Under the pieces are notes generated by a model. It saw only the letters and a list, made by a program, of their open reading frames with translations, was not told where the DNA came from and ran no database searches. Below are positions 46,072 through 56,324 of a stretch of DNA of 64,000 nt, piece after piece (positions within the stretch are counted from its first letter, which is position 1; each line of letters opens with the position of its first letter). The position numbers were made by a program, and so were the translations under genes. Origin of the DNA: Malachius bipustulatus (Eukaryota; Arthropoda; Insecta; Coleoptera; Melyridae); NCBI GenBank assembly GCA_910589415.1, contig OU342633.1, positions 14,360,858-14,424,857 of the forward strand, read 5' to 3'.

Positions 46072-46086
46072 CTGCCCCCTTTCTAT
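46072..46086 (-). other. Polypurine tract
   Basis: Minus-strand AGAAAGGGGGCAG directly before the 3' LTR; the plus-strand priming site of the Gypsy element. Confidence 0.8.
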
Positions 46087-46111
46087 TTTCGAGCGTCCCG
46101 CTCGAACGGAC

Positions 46112-47644
46112 TTATTCGCTGTCTCCACAGTAGGGTGCCAGACGATTCAGGTGGACTACCTTCATCTTGCACTTGGGGGCTCCGCTCCGCTGTATCCTAT
46201 ACACCACGTCGTTTATCCTTTTAATAATTGTGTAAGGCCCTTCCCAGGATGGCATAAACTTAGGCGACAAACCCTTCTTCCTAGTTGGATTATAAAACCA
46301 CACTTTGTCTCCTTCTGTGAAGCCGCCGGAGTTTGCCTTCAAGTCGTACCTCGCCTTCATTCGGTCGCTGGCCAACTTGATCTTCCTCCTGACTAGGGAA
46401 TGCACTTCTGCCATGGAGTTTCTTAATTCGTCGACATAGTTTCTGATCTCCGATGGTGGACTGCTTGGTGAACCGTACACCAAATCACAGGGTAGCCGAA
46501 TCTCCTTGCCGAATACAACCTTGGCTGGTATCTGCCCTGTAGTCTCATGGATGGCTGCCCTGTACGACATCAGCAACAAAGGCAGGTACTGGTCCCAATC
46601 TCGCTGATTGTTGCTCACCACCTTCGACAGATGTTCCTCCATTGTTCGATTAAACCGTTCTACCATACCGTCAGATTGTGGATGGAGAGGTGTAGTCCTT
46701 GTCTTGTTTATCCCGAGCAGTTTACACATTTCTGCGAAAACTTGGGATTCAAAGTTTCGTCCTTGATCGGAATGCAACTCTAAAGGTACGCCAAATCTGC
46801 TAATGAAATTATCCACCAAGACTCTCGCAACTGTAGCAGCTTCTTGGTTCGGTATGGCGTATGCTTCAGGCCACTTGCTGAAATAATCAATGGCAACCAG
46901 GATAAAGCGATTGCCGCTGTCGCTGATTGGAAAGGGACCTGCTACATCTATGGCTATCCTCTCGAATGGGGCTCCAACGTTGTACTGCTTCATAGCGCCT
47001 GTCAGTCTTCTGCTTGGGCCCTTGCTTGCAGCACATTTCTCGCACTTACGGCACCAGGCTTCGACATCGTCCTTGCAGTTCACCCAGTAGAACCTCTCTC
47101 GAACTTTCGCTAGTGTTTTGTTCACTCCGAAGTGAGCTCCTGATGTACCTCCATGGATCACTTCGAGAATCTTCGGAACTTTACTCCTTGGAACCACCAA
47201 CTGCATGACGATCTTCTTTCCGTCGGCACTCTCCCAGGCTCTCTTCAGCAGACCATTTTCGATTTGCAGCGGCTCCCATTGTGACCATAGAGCTTTATAT
47301 TCTGGGCTACGTGGAGAAACCTCTGCCCACGTTGGTCTCGGTCCATTCTCTTCTTTACGTTTTAAAATGGCTCTGATGTCTTCGTCTTTTTCTTGCTCTT
47401 TCCTGCATGCTTCTATTGTCCATCCTGTATCTGCATTGATCGCGATCCTTCGAACGCACTCTTCCTTCTGGCTATCCTCAATCCGCTCACAATGTGAGCA
47501 TTTCACACATGGCCTCCTTGATAGTGCATCAGCGTTCTGGTGTAATCTGCCTGCACGATGTTTTATTTTGAAGTTGAACTGCTGTAGTCGTTCTATCCAC
47601 CTAGCAGTCTGACCCTCTACGTTCTTCATCTTCATCAGCCAGGT
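46112..47644 (-). pseudogene. Gypsy pol, distal part: RNase H end and integrase
   Basis: The 507-codon frame (47635-46112) starts just inside the inner element's insertion site. It contains the end of RNase H with the HRAGRLHQNADALSRRP motif. The integrase has an H2C2 finger (HGGTSGAHFG ... CRKCEKCAASK) and a catalytic core with IAIDVAGPFP (Asp), ELHSDQGRNF (Asp) and GMVERFNRTM (Glu), the DDE triad. A C-terminal domain (KVWFYNPTRKKG) and WEGPYTIIKRINDV follow. The stop is at 46112-46114. The frame is intact; it is separated from protease and RT only by the inner element. Confidence 0.92.
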
Positions 47645-48350
47645 TGAAGCACGCCAATGATTGGGACTGATATTTTACCTATAGACTTATAAGAGTGAAT
47701 TATGTGAGGTGAGGGGTGAAACGAAGGAAAGGACCACCACGAAGCTGGATGGTAAGGGAAGTGCGAATTTCGACTACTGTGAAGGGAGTCGGGTACTAGC
47801 GGTGCTCGACGAAAGACGGACCCTTTCCTGCAAGATAGGCAGATCGGTGTCTCCTGCGAGTGTTAATATTGGTAATGTAATATACAGAGTGTACTTTTAA
47901 TAATAAAAATCCCGAGTGTTAATATTGGTAATAATTTAGAAGTGTACCAAGCAATATAATTTCGTATAACTTCGTCTCCAATCTACAGTCTTCATCATCC
48001 GTTACCCCGAAGGGTAAAGCAGCAAGCAGCATAATCATCTTCAGTTTAACAATTACATATATTCTTCAGTTTAATAATTCTAATGTGGCAGTCAAGAGCC
48101 CCACCCCGGATGTTACCGTGAGTCTTTAATTATATTAAGCTTTGTTGAGTTTATTCTAGAATTTAAGTTATAACTTGTGGGGGATAAATTTGTAATTGTG
48201 TTGTACTTATGTAACAATATAGTATTATAGTAAAGTATATTTAATTAACTCTTCCTTTAATTAATGCAAAGTAATACTCAAAAGAACCTCCCTGAGAATT
48301 AGTCAAAAAGAAAAATCAAATGTAAGTGTCCCCAAAAAGGGGGTGCTACA
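47645..48350 (+). repeat. Inner element 5' LTR (706 bp)
   Basis: Starts TGAAGCACGCC, ends GGGGGTGCTACA. It contains the same 63-codon chance frame as the 3' LTR with identical residues. Confidence 0.95.
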
Positions 48351-48356
48351 ATAAAT

Positions 48357-48374
48357 TGGCGACCAACGAGTGGG
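48357..48374 (+). other. Inner element primer-binding site
   Basis: TGGCGACCAACGAGTGGG lies 6 bp after the 5' LTR, starting with TGG as required for pairing to a tRNA CCA end. I did not assign the tRNA. Confidence 0.7.
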
Positions 48375-48452
48375 CAATTAATTAATTAATTAAAGTAACT
48401 TTTCAGTAAATTCAATGTTAATTGTCCTGGGTGAGAAAACTTTGCATTAATA

Positions 48453-51329
48453 ATGGGAGGTACAGAAAACCAACCAGAGACTTCGAACTCTGAAAATGTT
48501 GAAGGTAGTCAAAACAAAGGTATTGATCCTATTGTTTATTTGTTAAAGCGAAATGATGAACAGTTTGATAATTTATGTAAAATTCTAGAATCTCAGTCTC
48601 TCCAAAATAGTGAAATGCTAAGATTGTTAAATAAAAATGTAATCAAAATGAATGATAATTTGGAAAATGTAATAATCGATAAAGATTTAAGTTTAAATGT
48701 TGTTGATCAGAGGGATAAAGTTGAAAATCAAAATAAATATTGTGATCAGGAAAGTCAAAGAAAAGGGATTTTAAATAAAAGTAATAATAAGGATGAGCCC
48801 AGGGATGAGCAAAATGATACTTTATTAAAAGATTTGTCAGTGATTTTTCAAAGCAGAAATCCTCAGGCTCAGGTTAATAATAATTCAAATTCAAACATAA
48901 TATTTTTATGGAAAGAATGGGGAGGACAGGCATTACAATTTCATCCTGGAGGTTCTGTTCATCCAGTTGTATTTTTGAGAAAGTTGAAAAGAAAATTTCA
49001 TGAAGCCGAAATACCAAATAATAGAAAAGTAGAATTAGCTATCGATGCTTTAAAGGGGTCAGCTGCTGAATATTTTGAATTTAAGCAAAATCAAATAGTT
49101 AGTTTTGAAGATTTTGAAAATTTATTTCTTTCGAAATATTGGAATTTAAATATTCAAAGGGATACTTATAGAAGGATTTGTTTAGGTAGATACGATGATT
49201 CTTCCTTATCAAAAGCAGATTATTTCATAAAATTAGCCAAAGAATCTCAGTACCTAGAACCCCCACTTGACGATGATGAAATTTTGAAACTTCTTTCAAG
49301 CCACTTTTCACCTGAAATAGAAGCCATTTTATATTCGTTGCGTAATGTAGATGATGCTGAAAATTATTTGAGGAGACTTGATAATGATAATAGGTACCGA
49401 GTGAAAAGAAATGAAAACTATTCAGGAAATGACCGTAATGACTATTATTCCAGACGCCAGGGTAATGATAGAAATTTTAACCGCTCTGAAAATACAAATT
49501 TTAATAAGCCTCCTTATCAAAATCAAACTTTTAATAGGTCAGGTAACAACGTTAATTCGTATCATCCAAGTGATTATAACAATAAAGGGAATTTTAATTT
49601 CCGAGAGAATAATAACTCGCAAATACAGAGGAATAATTATCAAAAACGTAGTGTCAATATGATTCAAAAGGAAAATAACTATGATATTGTTGATAGTCGT
49701 GAAAAATCTAGTTCCGTCCCAGGTGTTGAAATTTCAAGAAGTGAGGTAGGTAGGGGACATGGTAATGGTAGTATCGATTTCTCCGAGCGGCCAAACCAGA
49801 ATTTACGTCGTGAAATAAACACGGTCCCAGCATTATTCCCAGCAACAATCGATGAAAGGCGTAATATTCAAAGAAATTATTTGCAGGAAGGAGCGATACC
49901 TAAAAATAGAGAATCTTATGAAGACAGTGCCGGGGTGAATATTATTGAACTTGATGTGGAAAATGAGAATAATATTTCACAAAATAATCAGAATAATTCG
50001 GTGTTTGCGGACATTCAAGATTATTTAGTCGATGAATTGGAAGGAAAATTGCCGTCAGTAGCTAGGTTACCTATTTTAAAAGCTGAAATTGAAGGATTTT
50101 CTGTAGAAATTCTAGTAGACAGTGGGAGTCAGATTAGTTGTTGTTCTCCAAATCTTATCAATAAATTGATAGAGAAAAATCATAAAATGATCAAATTACC
50201 AGTAAAAGGCATTACAGTTATGGGAGCAATAAAAGGGAAGTCTCAGAAAATAAAAGAACAAGTTTATTTGTCGTTTACCATTAATCAGAGTCTATCATTT
50301 AAACAAGGTTGTGTAATAATACCAGGCTTATCCAGAGATATAATTCTTGGTTGTGATTGGTTGGAGGATTTTCAAGTCGAAATAAATCTATTTGAAAATA
50401 AATTATTGGGAAAATTCAGTAATAATGAATTGAAGGAGTGCGTAAAATTGAACAATTATTCAGAGTCGAGAGTGCAATTGTCTGTAATACAAAACATTTG
50501 CAGTGACAATTATTCTGAAGACTTAGAAATCCGTGATGAAGATAAATTTAAAGCAATAGTAGAGTCAATTAATGACTGTGATTTAAAAGATGACAATTTT
50601 AAAAATAAACTAAAAAAGTTATTGTTCGAATATGAACATGTTTTTGCGGGAAAATCAGGTAATAATGAGCAGAGAACAAAGCATAAATTTTGTCTGAACT
50701 TATCAAAGTTGGCAAATCCGTTGAGAAAACGAAAGAAAAAGCGAAAAAAGAAGGGATATTCATGGAAATGGGGGGCAGCTCAAGAGGAGTCATACAGAAT
50801 CTTAAAACTTATTTTCAATCGGGAAATAGGAAAGTTGTTAAGAGCGTTATGTTTTTCCAAACATACTAAGTGGGCATTTGAATTGTCAAAAGTACAGGAA
50901 TACCTTAACCAGGCGATAAACGAAACTACTGGCTATAGTTCCAATGAGTTACAGTTTGGTATTAAACGTGAAAATTCATTTATAAAAGACATTGCTATTC
51001 CTGAAGGAACAAAGCAGAAAAATATATTGGTATTGGCTTATGAAAGAATGAAAAATAAGGCAGATAGGAGACGTTTAAGACATAATAAAAAGTATTCTTT
51101 GACGACATTTAATATTGGTGACCAAGTGTTGGTACGAAATCATGAATTATCGTCCAGTGAGGATAGGGTAATAAAAAAATTCTTTGTGCTATTTAGAGGT
51201 CCTTGTACCGTAGTTGGTAAGCCTCATGCAAATGCTTACGATGTGGTGGATAATGATACTAATCAAAATCTAAGTATTCAAAATATCATTAACCTAAGGA
51301 AGTTTTATCCACGAATAGAACAGTTATAA
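48453..51329 (+). CDS. Gag-protease-(deleted RT/RNase H)-integrase-tail fusion protein, 958 aa
   Basis: The start ATG at 48453 follows the primer site and 5' leader by ~80 bp. Residues 1-130 are Asn/Glu-rich. Residues ~150-300 look like a Gag capsid (IFLWKEWGG, ELAIDALKGSAAEYFEF). Residues ~310-420 are very Asn-rich without a visible CCHC knuckle. An aspartic protease follows: ILVDSGSQISCC (about 553-564) and DIILGCDWLEDF (about 629). A Lys/Arg run (about 752-767) then marks a junction that skips the RT. GYSWKWGAAQEESYRILKLI is a leftover from the start of RNase H. A second junction near residue 790 enters the integrase end (TKWAFELSKVQEYLNQAINE) and its C-terminal domain (GDQVLVRNHELSSSE). 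Both deletions keep the frame. It may still supply Gag and protease; RT and integrase activity are absent. Confidence 0.88.
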   Translation: MGGTENQPETSNSENVEGSQNKGIDPIVYLLKRNDEQFDNLCKILESQSLQNSEMLRLLNKNVIKMNDNLENVIIDKDLSLNVVDQRDKVENQNKYCDQESQRKGILNKSNNKDEPRDEQNDTLLKDLSVIFQSRNPQAQVNNNSNSNIIFLWKEWGGQALQFHPGGSVHPVVFLRKLKRKFHEAEIPNNRKVELAIDALKGSAAEYFEFKQNQIVSFEDFENLFLSKYWNLNIQRDTYRRICLGRYDDSSLSKADYFIKLAKESQYLEPPLDDDEILKLLSSHFSPEIEAILYSLRNVDDAENYLRRLDNDNRYRVKRNENYSGNDRNDYYSRRQGNDRNFNRSENTNFNKPPYQNQTFNRSGNNVNSYHPSDYNNKGNFNFRENNNSQIQRNNYQKRSVNMIQKENNYDIVDSREKSSSVPGVEISRSEVGRGHGNGSIDFSERPNQNLRREINTVPALFPATIDERRNIQRNYLQEGAIPKNRESYEDSAGVNIIELDVENENNISQNNQNNSVFADIQDYLVDELEGKLPSVARLPILKAEIEGFSVEILVDSGSQISCCSPNLINKLIEKNHKMIKLPVKGITVMGAIKGKSQKIKEQVYLSFTINQSLSFKQGCVIIPGLSRDIILGCDWLEDFQVEINLFENKLLGKFSNNELKECVKLNNYSESRVQLSVIQNICSDNYSEDLEIRDEDKFKAIVESINDCDLKDDNFKNKLKKLLFEYEHVFAGKSGNNEQRTKHKFCLNLSKLANPLRKRKKKRKKKGYSWKWGAAQEESYRILKLIFNREIGKLLRALCFSKHTKWAFELSKVQEYLNQAINETTGYSSNELQFGIKRENSFIKDIAIPEGTKQKNILVLAYERMKNKADRRRLRHNKKYSLTTFNIGDQVLVRNHELSSSEDRVIKKFFVLFRGPCTVVGKPHANAYDVVDNDTNQNLSIQNIINLRKFYPRIEQL

Positions 51330-51471
51330 GTTTATTAAAAAGAGAGAACTAAGAATTGAATTATTGTTTTGGTGTTGTTTTTAATTTTTCAAAGGGACAA
51401 ATAAAATTTTAAGGGTCGTGCTTGTTATGAAGCTTGAAAACCCCTTTTTCTTTGGCAGTCCAGGGATTTTC

Positions 51472-51486
51472 AACCTTGGGGGGCTA
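51472..51486 (+). other. Inner element polypurine tract region
   Basis: A CCTTGGGGGGCTA stretch ends directly at the 3' LTR start (51487). Confidence 0.65.
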
Positions 51487-52192
51487 TGAAGCACGCCAAT
51501 GATTGGGACTGATATTTTACCTATAGACTTATAAGAGTGAATTATGTGAGGTGAGGGGTGAAACGAAGGAAAGGACCACCACGAAGCTGGATGGTAAGGG
51601 AAGTGCGAATTTCGACTACTGTGAAGGGAGTCGGGTACTAGCGGTGCTCGACGAAAGACGGACCCTTTCCTGCAAGATAGGCAGATCGGTGTCTCCTGCG
51701 AGTGTTAATATTGGTAATGTAATATACAGAGTGTACTTTTAATAATAAAAATCCCGAGTGTTAATATTGGTAATAATTTAGAAGTGTACCAAGCAATATA
51801 ATTTCGTATAACTTCGTCTCCAATCTACAGTCTTCATCATCCGTTACCCCGAAGGGTAAAGCAGCAAGCAGCATAATCATCTTCAGTTTAACAATTACAT
51901 ATATTCTTCAGTTTAATAATTCTAATGTGGCAGTCAAGAGCCCCACCCCGGATGTTACCGTGAGTCTTTAATTATATTAAGCTTTGTTGAGTTTATTCTA
52001 GAATTTAAGTTATAACTTGTGGGGGATAAATTTGTAATTGTGTTGTACTTATGTAACAATATAGTATTATAGTAAAGTATATTTAATTAACTCTTCCTTT
52101 AATTAATGCAAAGTAATACTCAAAAGAACCTCCCTGAGAATTAGTCAAAAAGAAAAATCAAATGTAAGTGTCCCCAAAAAGGGGGTGCTACA
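51487..52192 (+). repeat. Inner element 3' LTR (706 bp)
   Basis: No difference from the 5' LTR noted by eye over the full length, implying a very recent insertion. Confidence 0.95.
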
Positions 52193-54227
52193 AGGTGAGC
52201 GCGCCGTGATCTGTTCTGATCAGGAATTCCTTCCCATGCAGATAATTTTTAAAATGCTCTACCGATTTGATAATCGCGAGTAATTCTTTCCTGGTGATAC
52301 AGTAGTTCCTCTCAGGCTTTGTCAAGGTCTTGCTGTAGTACTCGATGACTCGCTCTTCTCCATCTTGAACTTGCGATAGAACAGCACCTATCCCGATATT
52401 ACTTGCGTCAGTATCAAGTACGTACTTTCCTTCTCTTTGAGGATATGACAGGATCGGACCAGAAATCAAAGCCTTTTTCAGTCTTCGGAAAGCGTCTTCA
52501 CACTTGGCATCCCAGATGAAAGGCGTCTTCAATTCGGTGAGCTTATGGAGCGGAGCTGCTACATCTGCAAATTTCTTGACAAATCTTCGGTAGTATGTAC
52601 AAAGACCGAGGAAACTTCGGACTTCGTGTCTGTCTTTAGGAGTCGGCCAATCACGAATCGATTCTACTTTGCTGTCGCTGGTCTGGATTCCTTCGGAAGT
52701 TACGGTATGTCCCAAAAACTCGACCTTCTTTTTAAATAGCGAACATTTCTCTGGATTCAGCTTCAGGTTGGCAGTTCTGAATCGATCGAAAATTTCCTGA
52801 AGGTTGTCGATGTGATTTTGGAAAGTTGAACCCATAACCATGACATCGTCCAGGTATACTAGGCATTTTTTCCAGGTCAGCCCTCGGAGTACCATCTCCA
52901 TCAGTCTTTCAAAGGTGGCTGGCGCGTTGCAGAGACCAAATGGCATAACCTTAAAATTGTACAGACCCGTGCCAGTAGAAAACGCAGTTTTCTCTTTGTC
53001 ATTTGGGTGCATGCCAACCTGCCAGTAACCGCTCTTCAGGTCCAAGGTTGAGAACCAGGTTGAGCCAGACAAGGTACATAAAATGTCGTCGATTCTTGGT
53101 AGCGGGTAGCTGTCCTTCTTCGTAAAATCGTTCAACTTCCTATAGTCGACGCAAAACCTTGTTGTTCCATCCTTCTTGGTTACTAACACGACTGGCGATG
53201 ACCACGGGCTGTTGGATTCCTCAATCACTCCGTCTTTCAGCATCTGGTCCAGCATGGTTGATACCTCTTCTTGTTTCGCAATCGGCAGTCTTCTTGGGGC
53301 TTGTCTTATTGGTTGGGTGTCGCCTGTATTTATTCGGTGTTGCACAATGTCCGTTCTGCCTAACTTGATGCTCCCTGTTGCGAAAACGTCTTGGTTCCTC
53401 TTCAAAAATTCTTTCGCCAACTTTGTCTCGTCTTTTGACAGTTCTTCAAAGTCAACTTCCGGCAGGACAATCTTCATCTTCCTTGTATCTGCCTTCTCCT
53501 TGCCCTCCATCTTCTCGCAACAGCTGATCTTCTTGACTGGTACGCAAATTCCAAGTACGTCACCTTCCTTGATCCTTGAGCTACCAGAAAACACATTTGC
53601 AACACGTACAGGAATCTCTCGGCTAGTGTTGACTAACGTCTTGGCTATTATCAGGTTCTTATTACTGTCTGGGGATGGCTCGACTAACCCAACGCAGCTT
53701 CCAAGATCTGCTTCCAGTCTGGCCGGGACTATCTGCTCGCTGAACCCTCGGATGGTGGTCGTTGAACTCGCAATGAGTCTCGTCATTACCTTCTGTGATT
53801 TTCTAGAGCTCAGTACCAAGTCTTCTTCACCCAATCTCAGGATACCTTGTTTCGGATCAATCCGCAGTCCGTGCTGTTGAATGATGTCTAGTCCCAGAAT
53901 AAACTCGTCTTCAATCTCGGCTACCACAATTGTATGACGCAGTTCCAGGGCTCCAAGCTGGATTCGGCCATCTACTTCGCCGATGATATCTGCGATTTCA
54001 CCTGTCGCTGTCTTCAACTGGACCCGCCTCGATGGATGCCGAATTACAGCAGGACTAACCATGTCCTTCCTTACCAATGAGATTGATGATCCGGTGTCGA
54101 GTACCATGGCAACAGATTTTCCATTTATCTGCCCTTCAACGGCTAGGCTGTCTACGTGGCGTTGGAGTGTTCGGATGGAAACGATCTTGGGGGCCTTGTT
54201 GTTGTCAGCCAGCATTCGCCCCTCCAT
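52188..54227 (-). pseudogene. Gypsy pol, proximal part: protease, reverse transcriptase, RNase H (cut by inner element)
   Basis: 679 codons from the first Met (54227); the frame is open further upstream and lies -1 relative to gag. Protease: MVLDTGSSISLV (residues ~41-52) and EFILGLDIIQQHG (~108). RT: ETKLAKEFLKRNQDVFA, FCVDYRKLNDFTKKDSYPLP, STLDLKSGYWQV (first Asp), FGLCNAPATFERLM and VYLDDVMVMG (YLDD site). RNase H: YVLDTDASNIGIGAVLSQ and ITRKELLAIIKSVEHF. The frame ends artificially in the inner element's LTR just after RTDHGAL. The rest of the polyprotein is at 46112-47644. The reading frame is compatible across the insertion site. Confidence 0.92.
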
Positions 54228-54238
54228 ACTGGCTGAAG

Positions 54239-55021
54239 TTAGTTTTCCTGCCGCCGACGAGGAGCTTCCCGTTCTCGAGAGACACTTCTATCTCTGCTTC
54301 CGCTCCTGTCCCTGCCTGGTCTTCGTTCCAGGGATCCACCACGTCTCGGAGTCTCGGTAACTTTACAGTCACGAATAAAATGTGAACTGGATCCGCAACG
54401 GTAGCATTGTTTCCTGTTTTCGTCCCTCCTCGGAGTCCAACCTCTTTTCCCATTATTAAACTGCTCAGAGAGCTTATCCACCATCATTTTACTCAGCCTT
54501 TCCAATATGGTAGTCACGTCCTCTTCTTTTTCTTCATTAATTGTCACTGCTCGTACCTTGGAAAAGTTTCTACCATTGGACGCCTTGATTGCTGCGTCTA
54601 TTTCGAGCGCTCTAACTAGCGCTTCGCTGGACTTTGTCAAGTGTGACATGCGCAGGATCTTCTGTATTTCTGTGTCTCGTATTCCGTTGACAAAGGTTTG
54701 CGAGGCTAGTTGTTCCTTGAAATTCTGCGGCGAGTCCGGGTAGGCTTGATGGACAATCCTATTGACATCTGCTTCGAACTCCTGTAGCGACTCGTTCGGC
54801 TTCTGCACTCTGCTCATCAACTGATTTTGGAACACCTGCTCCATATGGCGATTGCCGAATCGAAGTTCTAATGCTGCACTCAATTGGTTGTAATTCGAGT
54901 GCAGTTCTACCGGCAGTGTTTGCAGCATGTCCACAGCTTGCCCCCGAAGAGCAAGAACCAGTGCCGTTGCCTTCTCTACGTCGTTCCATCCGTTAGCCAT
55001 GCATGCGGCCTGAAACTGCAT
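54239..55021 (-). pseudogene. Gypsy gag, capsid and nucleocapsid part
   Basis: 260 codons. FQAACMANGWNDVEKATALV and ALELRFGNRHMEQVFQNQL with the following helices are a Gypsy-type capsid. A CCHC knuckle (CYRCGSSSHFIRDC) and an Arg/Ser-rich tail (RDRSGSRDRSVSRERE) bind RNA. It overlaps and is out of frame with the upstream gag piece; the capsid-like reading continues upstream of its Met at least to PAYDGTTPWT (about 55053). Confidence 0.88.
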
Positions 55022-55584
55022 CTTGTACGCAGTCCAAGGAGTTGTTCCGTCGTACGCTGGTCCAAAACTTTCACTTTCACTTTCGCGCCAAAACTGCTAG
55101 ACGGTGCGGCACCCGGAGAATGCTTCACCTCAGAACTTCCAAGACTTCTGAGTTTATTCTCGATCTCTTCTACCAGTAGTTTTGTTTTGTGTTCCACCAG
55201 CTTCACTTCGTCGCGAACACCACCGACTTCGTTACGAACACCGTTGACTTCATCACGAACACCATCAATGTCTTGTTTCACTTTGTCTAGTCCACACACA
55301 TAATCGTCTCTCTGCTGAATAATAACTTTTAGCAGCTGCTCCTCACTATCCTTCTGCTGTTGCATCAGCTTTTCTTGGCTATATTTTTGTTGTTGCAGCA
55401 GCTTCTCTTCACTTTCTTTTTGTTGCTGCATCAATAACCTTTGCTGCTCTTGGCCGTCTTCAAGCTTCTTCATGATGCTTTTCTGCTCTTCCTGGCCGTT
55501 TTTGAGCAGTAACATCATATCCGCCAACATTTGCTCAGACATTTTGTCACTTCCAGTTTCTTTTCCACTTCGTAATTTACCCAT
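54976..55584 (-). pseudogene. Gypsy gag, N-terminal coiled-coil part
   Basis: 202 codons with a Gln/Glu/Lys-rich coiled coil (LLMQQQKESEEKLLQQQKY and similar) and a heptad-like VRDEVNGVRNEVGGVRDEV. The true gag seems to pass to the other frame near 55075 (in the AAAGTGAAAGTGAAAG tract), so a 1- or 2-nt indel, or frameshifting in that A-rich repeat, separates the two halves. Confidence 0.82.
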
Positions 55585-55613
55585 TAACTAATTAATCTTC
55601 TTGCTGGAATCCG

Positions 55614-55632
55614 TATCCCGCTTCTGACACCA
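55614..55632 (-). other. Gypsy element primer-binding site (tRNA-Leu-like)
   Basis: The minus strand reads TGGTGTCAGAAGCGGGATAC two bases after the 5' LTR. It is close to the complement of the 3' end of eukaryotic tRNA-Leu (…CCCACTTCTGACACCA, from memory). Confidence 0.7.
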
Positions 55633-55634
55633 GT

Positions 55635-56232
55635 TGTTACGGCTCTCACAATAAATAAATCACCACCAAAGTCTGTAAATTCCTTTATTGTTTAACACCA
55701 CAAGTACTTATAACCTCTAATAATTATTCTAAATAATCAAAACACAAACAGCTGACTACACTACTACTTGCACTTGTCTATTCTTTATATCCGCTATCTG
55801 TCACTACTGGCTCCCTTACTTCACACTTCACTTCTGCTCTGTCTATACTTCAGTCTTCACTGTTTCACGTTCAGGATACTACTACTTTCCACGCAACCGC
55901 AGGCTGTCCTTATATAGTCCCCCGACGCAGCAGTAGTCACGTTCTACTCCGTTCTAGCAGGTACATTCTCGAACGTCGCACCGGCGCACCAGCCGTCGAT
56001 TCATGGATTCTGGAAATGTCAGATTGTTCGGCGATCCCACTCCAGAAATCCATAGAACTAACGTCTGTCTGTCGATGTGTCACATGACATGTGACTGGAA
56101 CTGTCGCGAACATGTCATTGACTAACTCAGTATAAAAAAAAGAGAATGTAAACAAACAAGCAAATTGTGGACTAGAATGTTAAAGGTTAAAGAAGCATTT
56201 ACTAGAATTTTTCCAGAGCGGTGTTCGTTATA
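55635..56232 (-). repeat. Gypsy element 5' LTR
   Basis: 598 bp; nearly identical to 45472-46071. Flanked outside by ATAT. Confidence 0.93.
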
Positions 56233-56324
56233 ATATACTTGTTAATATACTACACTGATTTGGAAACTTTTGAAAAAAGTACATTTGGCTATAATATCTA
56301 CACGGATCATTGGAAATTTTTAAT

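Larger units (their letters stand above)
47641..52196 (+). mobile_element. Internally deleted Gypsy-like LTR element, 4.55 kb, nested; LTRs appear identical
   Basis: The element (47645-52192) is flanked by AGGT on both sides (47641-47644, 52193-52196). Both LTRs are 706 bp with no difference that I could find. A primer-binding site follows the 5' LTR, and a polypurine tract precedes the 3' LTR. Between them is one 958-codon ORF that lacks reverse transcriptase and most of RNase H and integrase. It must therefore have been copied by proteins from a complete relative. It interrupts the RNase H part of the outer Gypsy element, so it is the younger insertion. A solo LTR of the family is at 29228-29951. 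Confidence 0.93.
45468..56236 (-). mobile_element. Gypsy (Ty3-type) LTR retrotransposon, minus strand, split by a second LTR element
   Basis: Full element 45472-56232 with ATAT on both sides (45468-45471, 56233-56236). LTRs are 600 bp (left) and 598 bp (right) and nearly identical. The order on the minus strand is LTR, tRNA-Leu-like primer site, gag, protease-RT-RNase H, integrase, polypurine tract, LTR. No envelope frame is seen. Without the 4.55-kb inner element it is about 6.2 kb. It moves by reverse transcription of its RNA inside particles and integration. This copy is disabled by the inner insertion and a gag frame change. Confidence 0.93.

Noticed and set aside
47205..47612. 135-codon plus-strand ORF in the integrase region
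   Set aside because: Antisense shadow of the integrase/RNase H frame.
53176..53880. 234-codon plus-strand ORF over the Gypsy region
   Set aside because: It is the antisense shadow of the protease/reverse transcriptase frame, which has all the expected motifs on the minus strand.
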